Source: Apostichopus californicus
Taxonomy: Eukaryota > Echinodermata > Holothuroidea > Aspidochirotida > Stichopodidae
Length of the DNA: 44,705 nt
Direction: 5' to 3'
NCBI GenBank assembly: GCA_020650975.1
Contig: JAIPMN010009724.1
Location: 1 to 44,705 of the forward strand
The position numbers and the translations under genes are program-made. This document shows positions 11,104-22,586 of the stretch, in pieces (within the stretch, counting starts at the first letter, position 1; each line of letters begins with the position of its first letter). Below the pieces are notes generated by a model that was given only the letters and a program-made list of their open reading frames with translations, searched no databases and was not told where the DNA came from.

Positions 11104-12430
11104 CTGGAGAGGAAATGGAAGAAAATCACAGTCAAGTATGGTTCTTGAAATCTTTTCACATCAATTACTGTGATGGCTTTGGAAATCTCTTCACATCAAC
11201 TACTGTAAGTGATGGCTTCGGAAGGAAGGTAAGGAGAGGTTGGGGGGGGGGGGGTGGGAGGAGGGAGTAACAGGGAGGGACACAGTGGGGAATGAAAGGA
11301 GGAAATAGTACAGTCATTTACCATTCCCAAATTCTGTCCACATCAGCTGTTGGATGTGATGACTCCTGAATGGTTGGTTGAGATGGAATGAAGATAGAGG
11401 GTGGCTCAAGAGTACACACAGACAAGTGCAGGGGAGGGGGATGCTGGGAAAAATTGTGTAAATGACATAGCAACATGCTACTTCCTTTCACAGACTGGAT
11501 GAGACGGGATATGAAGAACAAAACCAATTCTACATTCCATACCATAATTCATTGAATTATATATAGTTAATCTGTAATGTAACTGAATTATCTTGCAAAA
11601 TATCTCCATTCTTATATATTTTCATTTTTATCAAACTTTTAAGGAGATGCAGAATCTTTAGGTTTCATATTAATGTATGTTTTGTATGTATCTCAACTGA
11701 ATTTTGCTAGACAGTTAAGTAGAAGATGAATAAACTGAAGAAAACCCATTAAAAAAAGTTTGACCGAGTGAAAGAAGATTGACATGAGATGATAGACACA
11801 ATCAGCCTTGTATGGGTGCTTAAAAGTGCCATCAACATAAGAAAACTTTGCCCCAATAAGTCAACATTTTTCAGTAAATTGTTTAGATAACCAGATAATA
11901 TATTATCAACAAGAGCCCAAGGGCACTGCGGTTCCTTGCGTAGGGGTATATGACAATACACATAATATTATCATAGCAAGATTGGGCTCAAATAGTCCAA
12001 GTAATTGTGGTCCTACATGTACCCATAAAGTAACCAACACTATAGCCAACACTTTTGTGATCACAAATTGTGATCGGAGTTTTGATCGGAAAGCACTTTT
12101 GAGATCTGAATATGGCGTCGAAAATGTAAGAAATATAAGGTCACCTACAAGCGGGTCAACAGATATGATAACATTGGTGACCTCAGATCACATGACCGTT
12201 AAGTTTGAAAATGTTCCACCACCCCATTCACAACTTGTCCCAAAATATCAATCGTGTCAGACCTTGGCACTGGGAGTTAATTGCATTAAATGTCTAAACA
12301 TTAACTTTGAACTTGCATAACTTCACACACAAAGGTCACCCGGGGGTCAACCTATTGACATTTATGATCAGAAGGTACCTTTGACATCTGAAAATAGCAT
12401 CAAAGCTGTAAAAATCCCCAAAACACTTAA

Positions 12431-12464
12431 AGGTCACCAGAGGTCAAGTTGAGGTCAAGGGTCA
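12431..12464 (+). promoter_or_regulatory. Nuclear-receptor half-site array
   Basis: Four half-sites in direct orientation: AGGTCA at 12431, 12441 and 12452, then GGGTCA at 12459. The spacings are 4, 5 and 1 bp (DR4, DR5, DR1). The same array recurs at about 13385-13418 in the duplicated block. Binding is inferred from motif only. Confidence 0.4.
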
Positions 12465-13156
12465 CCCAGATGCGGGTCGACAATTGGATTACATTGAAGC
12501 AACTCCCAACCCTAACGGACAAATCGTTCTCAAGTTATCATAAAAATACTTGTTTTTTAACATTAATTGACCTTTGGTGACCTCGGATCACATGACCGTT
12601 AAGTTTGAAAATATTCCCCTATACCATTTGCAACTTGTCCCAAAATATCAACTGTGTCACTCCTTGGCACTGGGAGTTATTGCATTAAATGTCTGTAAAT
12701 TAACTTTGACCTCATATAACTTCACACACAAAGGTCACCTGGGGTCAACCCATTGACAATTTTGATCGGTGAGACTTGAATATAGCATCAGAACTATAAA
12801 AATTCAAACATTTTATCTTTGCCCATTTTCACCCCCCAAAATACTTGTTTTTTAACATTAATTGACCTTTGGTGACCTCGGATCACATGACTGTTAAGTT
12901 TGAAAAATATTCCCCTATACCATTTGCAACTTGTCCCATAATATTATCCGTGTCAGACCTTGGCACTGGGAGTTATTGCATTAAATGTCTGAAAATTAAC
13001 TTTGACCTTGTATAACTTCACACACAAAGCTCACCGGGGTGTCAACCCATTGACATTTTTGATCGGAAGGTACCTTTGATATCCAAATCTAGCATCAAAA
13101 CCAAACATTTTCTTTTTCGCCCGTTTTCTCCCAAAATAAGCACATTTTTTCTAATG

Positions 13157-13177
13157 TGACCTTTGACCTTTTGACCT
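13157..13177 (-). promoter_or_regulatory. Triple nuclear-receptor half-site
   Basis: TGACCT at 13157, 13164 and 13172, giving DR1 and DR2 spacing of AGGTCA on the minus strand. The DR1 part is a perfect RXR/HNF4-type site. Confidence 0.4.
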
Positions 13178-13800
13178 TAGTTTCAGATGTAGTTTGATCT
13201 CCTGATTCCAAAAATCACCACGACAAGTCTGTACAGCCATCCTAACTCCGACCGAAAACTTTGACCCCATTATAACTTCACACACAAAGGTCAAACGGGG
13301 TCAACCTATTGACATTTATGATCAGAAGGTACCTTTGACATCTGAAAATAGCATCGAAACTGTAAAAATCCCCAAAACACTTAAAGGTCACCAGAGGTCA
13401 AATTGAGGTCAAGGGTCACCCAGATGCGGGTCGACAATTGGATTACATTGAAGCAACTCCCAACCCTAACGGACAATTCGTTCTCAAGTTATCGCAAAAA
13501 TACTTTTTTTTAACATTAATTGACCTTTGGTGACCTCGGATCACATGAATGTTAAATTTCAAAATGTTCTCCTAACCAGTTCACAATGTGTCCCAAAATA
13601 TCAACCTTGTCACACATTGGCACTGGGAGTTATTGCAGTTTTAATATTTTGGGTTTTTGGCCTCTAAATGACCTCCTTTGGTGACCTTCACAGGCACCAA
13701 AAACAATAGGGCACACCTTCTCACTATCGCGGATCTATATACCAAGTTTGAGTTAAGTCCAACTTTCCCTTGTTGAGTTACAGTGTACCCAAGCAAGTGT

Positions 13801-13825
13801 CACAGACGCACACACAGACACACAT

Positions 13826-13858
<33 letters not shown>

Positions 13859-13860
13859 CG
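13801..13860. repeat. CA microsatellite
   Basis: Imperfect (CA)n interrupted by CG and TA dinucleotides, inside the right end of the composite repeat. Confidence 0.95.
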
Positions 13861-15623
13861 CCAACCTGACTACATAGGTTCCTTTTGCTAAAGCAAGGAA
13901 CCAAAAATCAGAAAAATGTTGGATTGCTCAGTTGCTTTAACTGAGCAATTGAACATATTTCTGCAAAATGTTCAATTGACAACTTATCACATCTGGCCAA
14001 TTCAACACTTCTAAGCTTCCGTAGCCTTGCCATTATAAGTCTTCCGTTAGTTAACCATTTCTTGACAACTCCCAAACTGTCACGCCTACATTGCATGTTA
14101 CATGTTAGACATTTATACTTCAGTTTTTTGTCATAGATGAATCAACTAATACTGGTAACATATCCAAGAATAATTGTCATGACAACCAGGTAAAATGTGA
14201 TGGTACCTTATATACACTTAATACTGTTTATAGATTCAACACCAATGAACTGGTACCTGAATAAAAAATGTTTGTAATATTACAGTAAACAGGGTGTTGT
14301 CAAAATTTAAACCTTGAAGTGTTAAGTAACTTACACTCATACAGACTCATTATAAAGTCAAAGTACCAAAGTAACTTGATATCCCCCATAATGCACCAAA
14401 AAATTGGCAACATCAAGTATCTTGATATACCTATCATGCATTGCAAATTTGCAACATAAAGAAACTTGATACTATATTCATCATGCATTCCAATACAAAG
14501 TAACTTGTTATCCATCACACCATTACAATATAAATTAGCAACTCATTAAATACCCATCATGCCTTGCTACTACCTGCAAGTCTTATTGTACAAGTCATCT
14601 GCCTTGACTTCTGATCATCACCTGGCAATTAAAGCAGCGAGTTTGCTATTTGATTTACAGTATAGGCCAGGACAGTTAACTACAAATTGATTTACATCCG
14701 ACCTTATAATACATTTGATGATAGGTCAGTGCTTTTCAATGACAGGGGGCTGAATAGATGTCAACACTCACTCTACCATAGAAATATATCCACGGTATTT
14801 CCAATATTAGTCCAAGAATAAGTTATTTGAATTATGTTGATGCTAATTTCTATCCAGTACAGTATATATATATATAAACAAAACCTGATAATATGTGTGG
14901 AAGCTGCATTGCAGTCTGATGAGGGAGGTCAGTGATACTTTCGAAAATAAATACTGGTAGATATTCGAGGGTCATTCCAATGGTCAAGGATTGTAAGAAC
15001 CAAAGGACAACATTGAAAGTAGAATTGACCTTGATATATAAAGCTGTCTCCACCCTTTAAGCCAAGGAAAAGCCTGACATATATACCTTCAGGATTGCTC
15101 ATTAATTGCGGTCCCAGCAGGGAAAGTGAAGGTTATAAACAATCTAAAAAGGATAATTCCTTTAAAGAAAATATTTGCATTTTGGTCACCAAAATTCCAG
15201 CAAAATTACAAAAATTTAGGCGTTACAAACTTTACCAATTTTTGTTTTTACAAATTTACAAAATTTAGGTGAACATTGTACATAAAAAACTATACATTGC
15301 AATTTATTACATAACACTAAGACAATCTCCTCAAGTTAGTTGCAGTGTTAATTATATTTATCTATTAATATATTGATTACAAAGGTTTTTGTCCAGAGAT
15401 CCTTTTTTATTTGAGCTTAGCATTAATCATGTGCAAATAGGAAATTGAATTCAAACATTAATGTTTTGTCTTTTTTGTAAATAGGAGAGAATGTGAGATA
15501 AGAAAGGAGTGGGGGGGGGGGGGAGAATTGGCTATGTGTCTTATTTGGTCGCTTTTGGTTCCATTTCAAATTCATGTATATAGACTGCACATGAGTGATG
15601 ATGGAAAATGGTGTGGGTCGGAA

Positions 15624-15676
15624 ATGAGAGGGAGGGGGAGGGGGTAGGGAGGGGGATGGGGGATAGGGAGGAGGAC
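15624..15676 (+). repeat. G-rich tract, G-quadruplex-prone
   Basis: Many runs of three to five G separated by one or two bases on the plus strand, so several quadruplex registers are possible. Confidence 0.7.
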
Positions 15677-16690
15677 TGAGGTAGATTGTACAGAGGCAAT
15701 ACTCAAATTACATAAATCTTAATTGTTAAGAAAGTTATAACATTTAGCAATCACCTGAAAGTTTTTCCAGTTTTCAAACTCAATTACTTCTTAGTATATA
15801 ATGAGTCTTTTGACTATGCAAGACATTCTTGAAGACACAAAAAAAAAAGTTGCTGAAATCAAATTTCCTCTTATCTTCATCCATTATTTACTCCAAGAAT
15901 GTCATCATCATTCAAAGATGCTTACACATCGAATGCATATTTGAACAAGTCTTTAATGTTACCCTGGAGTATACTTAGCAATATGTCTTCTTTACATGTA
16001 TGACTAACAAGTAACTCAGTCTATGATACCAATCAGCTGCTAGCCAGCTATTAGATGAAACAAAGACAGTTTTCACTCCATCTTCATCCATTTGTTAAAT
16101 TCATCTGCAGTATATGAACTCCTCTAGTGTCAACAATGTTTGCACACACTCAATGAGCTGAGGAAAGTCTTGAGCTGGAACAGGCAGACTTTTGCAAAAT
16201 TAGAGAGTTTCTTTCTTTCTTCTCTCTTTATATAAAATATCTTTATATCTTAGATGACTAAGAGATTGGGATCAAGGCGACAAAGGACTTTTCCATCTTC
16301 ATCAAAGTGTCATTGTCTGTCCTCCTCCTTCAATGATGTTTGCACACCTTATGAGTAAGCAATTGAGAGTCCAAGGCATATAAACCCAAGCTGCTATTTC
16401 ACATCCAATACTGTTTGATGTTATCCGCGCCTAGCCATGAAACACTGTCAATATCACAATTTAACAGTGAAGAGATGACTTAAGCCTTATGTCCATTGGC
16501 TATGGTTATGAGTGAACACAGCCATCTGTACAACCTATCATACATGTACAGTACCATAACAATCTAAGGATTAATTAAAGTTTGAACAGATACATCGTGG
16601 TCAGAGTTTCATATTAATTAATTGCATGAATTAACATCAGGAGAATGAAGACAGTCCGACTAATGGACGAGAAACTGGAAAGTGTAGACA

Positions 16691-16795
16691 GGAGTGGGAG
16701 GGGAGGGGGGTGGGGAGATGGGGAGGGGAGGAGAATGGGGAGGGGAGAAGGGGAGGGAAGAAGGGGAGGGAAAAGTGTAGGAAAGAGGGGGGAAA
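16691..16795 (+). repeat. Polypurine G-rich tract
   Basis: About 105 bp of almost pure G/A with repeated GGGGAGGGG cores. Prone to quadruplex or triplex. The ORFs across it are composition artefacts. Confidence 0.8.
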
Positions 16796-17267
16796 TTATA
16801 AGCTCACCTGACAAATCAAAACTAAATTTTCATGTCTGGCTGTAATGGTAGATCATAATGGTACTTAAATGTTGTCAAAGAAGTCCAAACATATCTACAA
16901 TGGTACATGCTAACTATTCACTCAAACCAGGAGATTTACCTGAGCAGTAATTGAGTCCATGGAGAGATATTCTTTAAGTCTTAAGATATTAACCAAAGAC
17001 AAACTACCAGCAATGGACTCAATTAGATAAATGTTTATAATAATTCTTAATCCCACAGGAAATCCAAATAAACACTTGGATGTGCTATTGTGGACACTGA
17101 AATTCATGTTACAGCAATGCAAGATGTTAACATTAATGTGAAGATGCTAACATTTATGTGAAGAACCACATATGTATGAGTGTCCATGGCAATTGTCATT
17201 TAGATTCACAAGACGTTCTTACCAGCATGGATATCCATGCACAGTATTTTACACACACACACACATG

Positions 17268-17440
17268 TTTGTATTACATTCAGACCGAGGACCCCATTGT
17301 ATTCCCATTGTTCAAATCCACGTACCCTAACCTTAACAATACCCCATACAATAGAATTCTTCCGAGGACGTGGTGATTCTTTAGAAATTACAACCGAGGA
17401 CCTGAAATTCTTTTGTTCAAGTCCTCGGTCAGAATACAAA
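17268..17440. mobile_element. Small foldback (MITE-like) element
   Basis: The left end TTTGTATTACATTCAGACCG, continuing AGGAC, pairs with the right end GTCCTCGGTCAGAATACAAA. The octamer CCGAGGAC also occurs twice inside, near 17352 and 17394. Length is 173 bp. CA-type repeats flank both sides and blur any target duplication. Confidence 0.55.
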
Positions 17441-17512
17441 ACAAACGCACAAGTATGTGTATGTATATGTATAGATATATAATAAAGAAAATCCAGGCGT
17501 ATTCCGAACAAA

Positions 17513-17624
17513 ATATTATTAGACAAAAGCAGAAAAAACGATATGACTCATAATTGACAAATCAGTACTCCTCATTTGTCGATTATGAGTCATATCTTAT
17601 TTCTCTGCTTTTGACTAATAATAT
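17513..17624. repeat. Near-perfect 112-bp hairpin
   Basis: Arms of about 50 bp, starting ATATTATTAGACAAAAGCAG and ending CTGCTTTTGACTAATAATAT, around a very short loop near 17566-17571. Only a few mismatches and a small indel separate the arms. It is probably a MITE or foldback remnant. Confidence 0.9.
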
Positions 17625-18570
17625 CCATCTATATGTAAGTGTATATAATATATATATATTTCAACATATTTTTTTACCTTCAAGATTGAATTAATAAGAA
17701 GACAATTTGATTTTCAGCACTAGTCTGACTTAATATTGTCCAATTTTATCATGCATGAGAAGAATTTGATTTAATTTTTTAACTCCATAACCAAGTCCTG
17801 ATAAAATCTGTATTGGATGTTGTGTAAGTATATATCCGTATACACATTGGGTTCCAAATATTGATAAAAAAAAGCTGTGTAAGGAATGGAAAATTCATAT
17901 TGAACCTAACCTCAATGGAGCAGAATGTATTCAAATACAGTACTCAGATGCCATAAGTAATTGTGGGAGAAGTAATAACATTCTATAAATAACTTTATCA
18001 GTGCAGAGTGAGAGATCTCACAATCACATTCATTGTTAACCAACAATGTCATGTTTTTGTTTGACAAAGACTTTTCAATTTCTAGTTTCGCTGCTGTTAT
18101 ATGTTAGTTTTATTCAGAGTAAACTTTGATTGCTAGATTCAGAATTAACTCGAATTTATTCAGTGCAGATATAGGCAGTCCTGATTACTGGGGAGAGAGG
18201 CAAGGAGGGCGAGTTCCCCCTTGCCCTCCCCACCCCCTCCCCCACCCCCTTTCACACATCAAATCCTGCCCCTGAGTGCAAATATTAATGTCTTTGCCTT
18301 TGCAGTTAGACAGATTGGTAATGGTAGAACTATATAGCATACCAGCCCTATATCATTCCTTATTACACAGTAAGACCAGCTGTGAGCTCCCTGGTATTAC
18401 ACCTACCATCATACACTACAAATGCCCGGGCTAAACTTTGTACCAGCTAATTAGCTACTACTGTACGTACACACTGCTAACAACACAAAGGAATTACGAC
18501 AGACATGTGTGCAGGGACCCTTCTTAATATGACATGTCATTCATGGTCTCAATTTCATTGCAATCTACCT
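17625..18570. other. Intronic, gene-free
   Basis: AT-rich with a C-rich patch near 18210-18250. No exon or RNA gene seen. Confidence 0.5.
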
Positions 18571-18575
18571 CACCA

Positions 18576-18583
18576 TATAAATA
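18576..18583 (+). promoter_or_regulatory. TATA box
   Basis: TATAAATA, about 30 bp upstream of the start of a CpG-containing island. It predicts a start site near 18606, ten or so bases before the ATG at 18617. Confidence 0.35.
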
Positions 18584-18616
18584 AACAGTCTATCATTTAG
18601 AATCTTGCCAGCCAGC

Positions 18617-18808
18617 ATGCGCTCTCTTTCCCCTCGACAGCCCGGCCTGCCAACTTGGGAGAATTGGGAAAAGATCGCTCTCAATTCTGCTCGTTCTAAA
18701 TCTTCCCTGAAAATGCGGTGGGTTATTCCCTCTGGCGAGGATGAGTTAATTGGGACACAAAAATGGCGGGTAGATCAAAATGAACTCATCTCGAAATCTG
18801 ATATATAG
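18617..18808 (+). CDS. Candidate 63-aa ORF in GC/CpG island
   Basis: ATG with A at -3, 63 codons to a TAG. It begins MRSLSPRQPGLPTWENWEKI and continues with ARSKSSLKMRWVIPSGEDEL. The 180-bp block has about eight CpGs and balanced base use in otherwise AT-rich, CpG-poor DNA, and a TATA box precedes it at the right distance. An AAAATGGCGGG at about 18761-18771 resembles a YY1 site. The opposite strand is also open for about 57 codons, so a conserved non-coding element, promoter or old transposon is just as possible. The protein is not recognised. Confidence 0.3.
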   Translation: MRSLSPRQPGLPTWENWEKIALNSARSKSSLKMRWVIPSGEDELIGTQKWRVDQNELISKSDI

Positions 18809-21800
18809 GGATTGATGGTCCTTTGTCTAGAAGATACTCTTGGGCAACTGTGATGATGCTGGAACCAGATGACTGTATTTGGTCATAAAAGCTGTTTTCC
18901 AATCCGTGAATTCCTCTTGCTTGGGAGAGGGCAAGGGGGCGAGATGCCAAAGAATTTTGAAAACTTGGCACAAATACAATGTTTACTTATGTACATCAAG
19001 AATGGCAGGTTCTGAAAAAAATTCACATTGAAGTGTTTTTATGTCTAATGTAGCATGTGAGGTTTGTTAGCTGTATAAGATTTCTGCTGAAATAAACAAT
19101 TTATTTGCTTACAAGACTATTATAGGTATATACGTATGTAACAAATATACTATACTAACTATAGACTAGTATAGTTCTTCAAATAAGCGCTGAGCTACAG
19201 TACATGTCTCCATGACTATCTTTTGAGTTTCATTTCTGAAAAATTGCCTTTTTAAGGCAATTTTTACTAGATACAAAAGTATTCTTCAGATATGATTACC
19301 TTTGATCCAACTCAGACATGAATCCTAGTTTTGTCAACTCTATGAATTCAGATTGAAAGGTATACACTGTCTTCCAGACCCTGTGGTAATATGAATGGTT
19401 ATTGATCACATAGAGTCTAAACAGAGGCTGACTCAAAGCAAAACAAAGGCTGGCTCAAAACAAAACCATTTTTATCTTGGTTAGTTCAACCACTTCTACT
19501 CGAACAGTGGAAGGTCATTGATATATAGCCCAAAAATCTACTTTGCTGTCAGTAACAAATAAATTCTCCCTCACTGAGAAACGTAAGTCTGATACCTCCT
19601 TTCCCCCATCCACCCCCCCCCCTTTCTCCCCCTACCACTCCCAGTTTCAAACCAGTGTTGGGTCCCAATGATGGCATATTAAACTACAGTATGGGGCCAA
19701 TAGCAATGTACACACCTCAGCTTATGAAGCTGATTAACTCTATAATTTATTAAATCACAAGGTACAGTAGAGCTAATGTCAAAACTTTTCCGAGTTCATA
19801 AGTAATGTTATCAAATTTACAGCCATATAATATAATTTCCTATTCGGTGACATTTCCCCCCAAATAAGGCCAATAACTGTGATTATCCCCTCTTGAACTA
19901 TATGCAACTCTGGCATTTCTTCATGTAGTTGTAGGTCAAAGGTCATCTGCATTAAATAACCAACAAACAGCTGCACAGGAATAAAGAAGGCAAATCTTCA
20001 ACAACATAATAAGAAGCTGCAAGATTGAACCTAAAAATACTTATTTATCATAATGCTCTCCATATATGGTAAACTGATACTTTGAGATTTCTGTCATGGT
20101 GGTTAGAACATTTTGTACTCACTTATCACTTTTGTACTCACTTATTGTCTAATTTGACTCTCTAAAATATATTTGGGAAATATGGGAATAATCTGAAGAG
20201 TAATATACTCAACAATATTTTTTTCTTTTTTTAAATTTTAAAACAACAACTCTGAAAGTATTATAGTGTTATCATAAAATAAATTTGATTCTTAACAAAA
20301 TCCCAGTAAAAGATATGGGTAATTTGGGTAAGGCCTAAATATCTAGTACAGTATAAAATTTAAAACATTCTCTCTGATCTTCAATCTACCTTTAACCTTC
20401 ACGCACAAAAAACTACATAACTATAAAGTAATATTAATGTGTATTAATGACAGCAACGATGATACATCGTCTGACAGAAATGAAACAGAACTGTTACATC
20501 AACTGCAGCGTTGAGAGTCTCTGCGACCGTAATTACCATAAATTCCTGGCACAGTATGGAATATGGATACATTAATACATTCATTACAAACTGCAGACTT
20601 TACTGCGTATACATAATAACCCAGAACTTTGCCAAGCACACTGCCAAGCCATTAACAGATCATGAACGGCAATACAGTCATAATTAACTGGGAATGCAAT
20701 TCTGACTTGTCACATTTTAAACCTTCATTGAATGTAAAATCTAAATGGGTGGGCATTACAGTAGGTGTCATGCAATATCTCTCGACTTAAAAAAAAGTAG
20801 GAGAGGAGGCTATTAATTTCTTAGCATCGGTAACTTGAAAGCTAACCTTCAAAATGAGAAAACATTTTATAGAACGAGTATGGTAGATTTCAGAGAGGGC
20901 CTGGGCAACATCTCTCTGCTTTTAGTTTTTAAAAGACATTCATAATACTGCAGGGGCAAAATGGGATATTAGTAGTAGTATCTATATGGCAAATATTCAC
21001 CACAAAGAAATTTGACTTTCTTTTCTGGTAGATCTATTATTAACAGCACTTGACAAAATATTTGCAAGGCCTGAAATCTTTGACAAGTATATTCCAAACC
21101 ATGATGACCATCGGTCAGATAGTCAAGCACATCGGAATAAGATGACCACAAAGTTGGTCACACAGTAGACCCACAAAACCTCTCATACATTCCAGTGGTG
21201 GGAACTGTGTTTAAAACTTTCATCAGGAAATGAACCAAACATCATAAGGTTGTATTTCCCATATGCATATATGCATATTCTCCCCCTCCCTCTGCTCCAT
21301 TTATTTACACATCTGCAGTGAGTTGCACAGGGATGTGGTGCCCATAGGCAGCAATGAATTCAAAGTCAGTGAGCATTGGTCTGACTCCAAGCATTCCTCA
21401 CTCCCTCTAGGTCCCCCTTCAGGCCCCACCCCAATCTCAAACCGGAGCCGGGATCTCTGGTCCCCAATACTTTCTTGCATTCATAATTTAAAACTCAGGA
21501 CGATCTTGGACAGCTATTAAAACTGTTGTCTGTTTCATATGTAAATTCAAAATTCAGGATGTTAAAAAAAAGGACAACACTGTCTATTTTATCATTGGAA
21601 TTTCTAAACCTGAAGTTTACGCTCCCTCTACAGTCAAGAGTTGTGAAGTTAACTGTAACAGAGAGAGCTGATAAATGAGAAAATATTTTTATGGTTTGAA
21701 AATAATAAAAGCCCACCCTTCAAATTAAAATTGTTTCTGTGTTTGGAACAGAATCAGATCCCTAAGGAAGGAGTGGTGAGAGAGTTGTTCGGTTAATTTT

Positions 21801-22020
21801 AGGTTGTAGTTGAAAACAGTAATTAAACATAGAAACAGTTTTGTGCTATTCTCTCCAGAATTAGGGTTCCTGCATGTCCTGATGAAGAAATATCTACAAT
21901 ATGGTTAAATCTGTAATTTATGCCAGGCCATATGATAGGATCATCCATGTACCTAGCATGGATATCGGAAAAGGATAGACTATTGATATTGATCATTCAA
22001 ATTTAAATGGATTTATCAAA
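18809..22020. other. Intronic, gene-free
   Basis: AT-rich. One notable hairpin at 19239-19265 and a C-rich patch near 19612. I see no supported exon. Confidence 0.5.
19239..19265. repeat. Perfect short hairpin
   Basis: Arms AAAAATTGCCTT and AAGGCAATTTTT, 12 bp with no mismatch, around a TTT loop. Confidence 0.85.
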
Positions 22021-22023
22021 TGT

Positions 22024-22265
22024 GGAGTGTTAGCTCAGTGGTTAACGTCGGTGCCTTTCAATCATAAGGTCCCCGGTTCGAGTCACTCCAAGATGAATGT
22101 ATGTCGTCCAGTTACAGAGTTGTTGACAATTGACAATTCATAATCATGGACGCTAAATATGAATCTAAGAGACTGACTTCGGTCAGCTTGCGGCTTTGAT
22201 AAGCCAATGAGGCTTTCTCGCGAGTTCCGACTTGCAGGAGGATCTAACATACATACAATACATAC
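22024..22265 (+). mobile_element. tRNA-derived SINE, full-length copy
   Basis: The head folds like a tRNA: the start GGAGTG pairs with CACTCC at about 22084-22089. The A box is TAGCTCAGTGG (22031-22041) and the B box is GGTTCGAGTC (22075-22084). Both are Pol III internal promoter elements. A tRNA-unrelated body follows, shared with 9761-9965, and then an (ATAC)-like tail. The family name is not known to me. It ends about 20 bp from the donor of the candidate formin exon 1. Confidence 0.88.
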
Positions 22266-22292
22266 AAATACAGATCAATGCATAATACTCAC

Positions 22293-22586
22293 ATGAATTC
22301 CCCTGTAGGTTTGCCATGCTTGCATCTGCCTTCTCCTCATGAGATAGACTTCCGTCGGAATGCTCTCGATAATGTGCACACTCGCTAGTTTACCACTATC
22401 CACGTTATTGCGCCCTCGCTTATTGCGAACTGGCATGGACGAATACATGGGATTGTTCCGTTTAGGGATACTGTGATTATTGAAGCTCTGGTGGCGTTTA
22501 TTCTGACGCCGATTAGCGAAGTCATCGCCCGTATTGTTAACAAAGTCATTGTGGATCGGACTAGGCGTAGAGTCACCCTGCCCCAT
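22293..22586 (-). CDS. FMNL: Candidate formin first coding exon
   Basis: Minus-strand coding part of an exon spanning 22615-22293, with acceptor GTGTTTTTAG and donor CAT|GTGAGT. From the ATG at 22586 it gives 98 codons and ends in phase 0, which matches exon 2. It begins MGQGDS, a myristoylation consensus (Gly2, Ser6), as expected for FMNL proteins, which are N-myristoylated. Next comes a basic, Asn-rich stretch (NRRQNKRHQSFNNHSIPKR), which could help bind acidic membrane lipids. CpG content is raised. The segment just before the splice (YLMRRRQMQAWQTYRGIH) does not look like the usual family sequence there. A small exon may be missing, or this could belong to another transcript. The acceptor implies an upstream non-coding exon. 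Confidence 0.55.

Larger units (their letters stand above)
11911..13902. mobile_element. Composite repeat, likely non-autonomous transposon
   Basis: About 2 kb of internally repeated DNA with inverted ends: GGTTCCTTGC at 11930-11939 and GCAAGGAACC at 13893-13902. The right end is also a hairpin (GGTTCCTT/AAGGAACC). Blocks containing GACCTCGGATCACATGACCG recur near 12180, 12580, 12872 and 13537. A ~210-bp block at about 12331-12540 recurs at 13284-13494, shifted by about 953 bp. A CA microsatellite sits near the right end. There is no transposase ORF. The 5' limit and target duplication are not defined. Confidence 0.6.
13903..17267. other. Intronic, gene-free
   Basis: AT-rich. I found no supported exon. 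Contains a (TA)n near 14862, a G-run near 15511 and the G-rich tracts listed separately. Confidence 0.5.
11104..22292 (-). other. Formin intron 1 (proposed)
   Basis: An 11.2-kb gap between the candidate first coding exon and exon 2. It holds the composite repeat (11.9-13.9 kb), G-rich tracts, two foldback elements, the 18.6-kb island and a SINE at its 5' end. I searched the minus strand by eye for a short exon encoding the usual family segment before LPP (a Glu-Leu-Glu-x-Arg-Phe type motif) and did not find it. Confidence 0.5.

Noticed and set aside
11318-11545. 75-codon minus-strand ORF next to formin exon 2
   Set aside because: I tested it as a missing formin exon. The possible donor (GAATG|GTAAAT) leaves phase 2, which does not fit the phase-0 start of exon 2, and no family motif is present.
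17206-17526. Minus-strand 106-codon ORF with His/Thr repeats
   Set aside because: It reads through CA repeats and the foldback element.
22024-22090. True tRNA gene
   Set aside because: A and B boxes and acceptor pairing exist, but the anticodon arm is irregular and a SINE body follows with a second genomic copy, so it is a SINE head.
22385-22576. Alternative minus-strand frame inside the candidate first formin exon
   Set aside because: A shadow of the MGQGDS frame, which has better splice and phase support.
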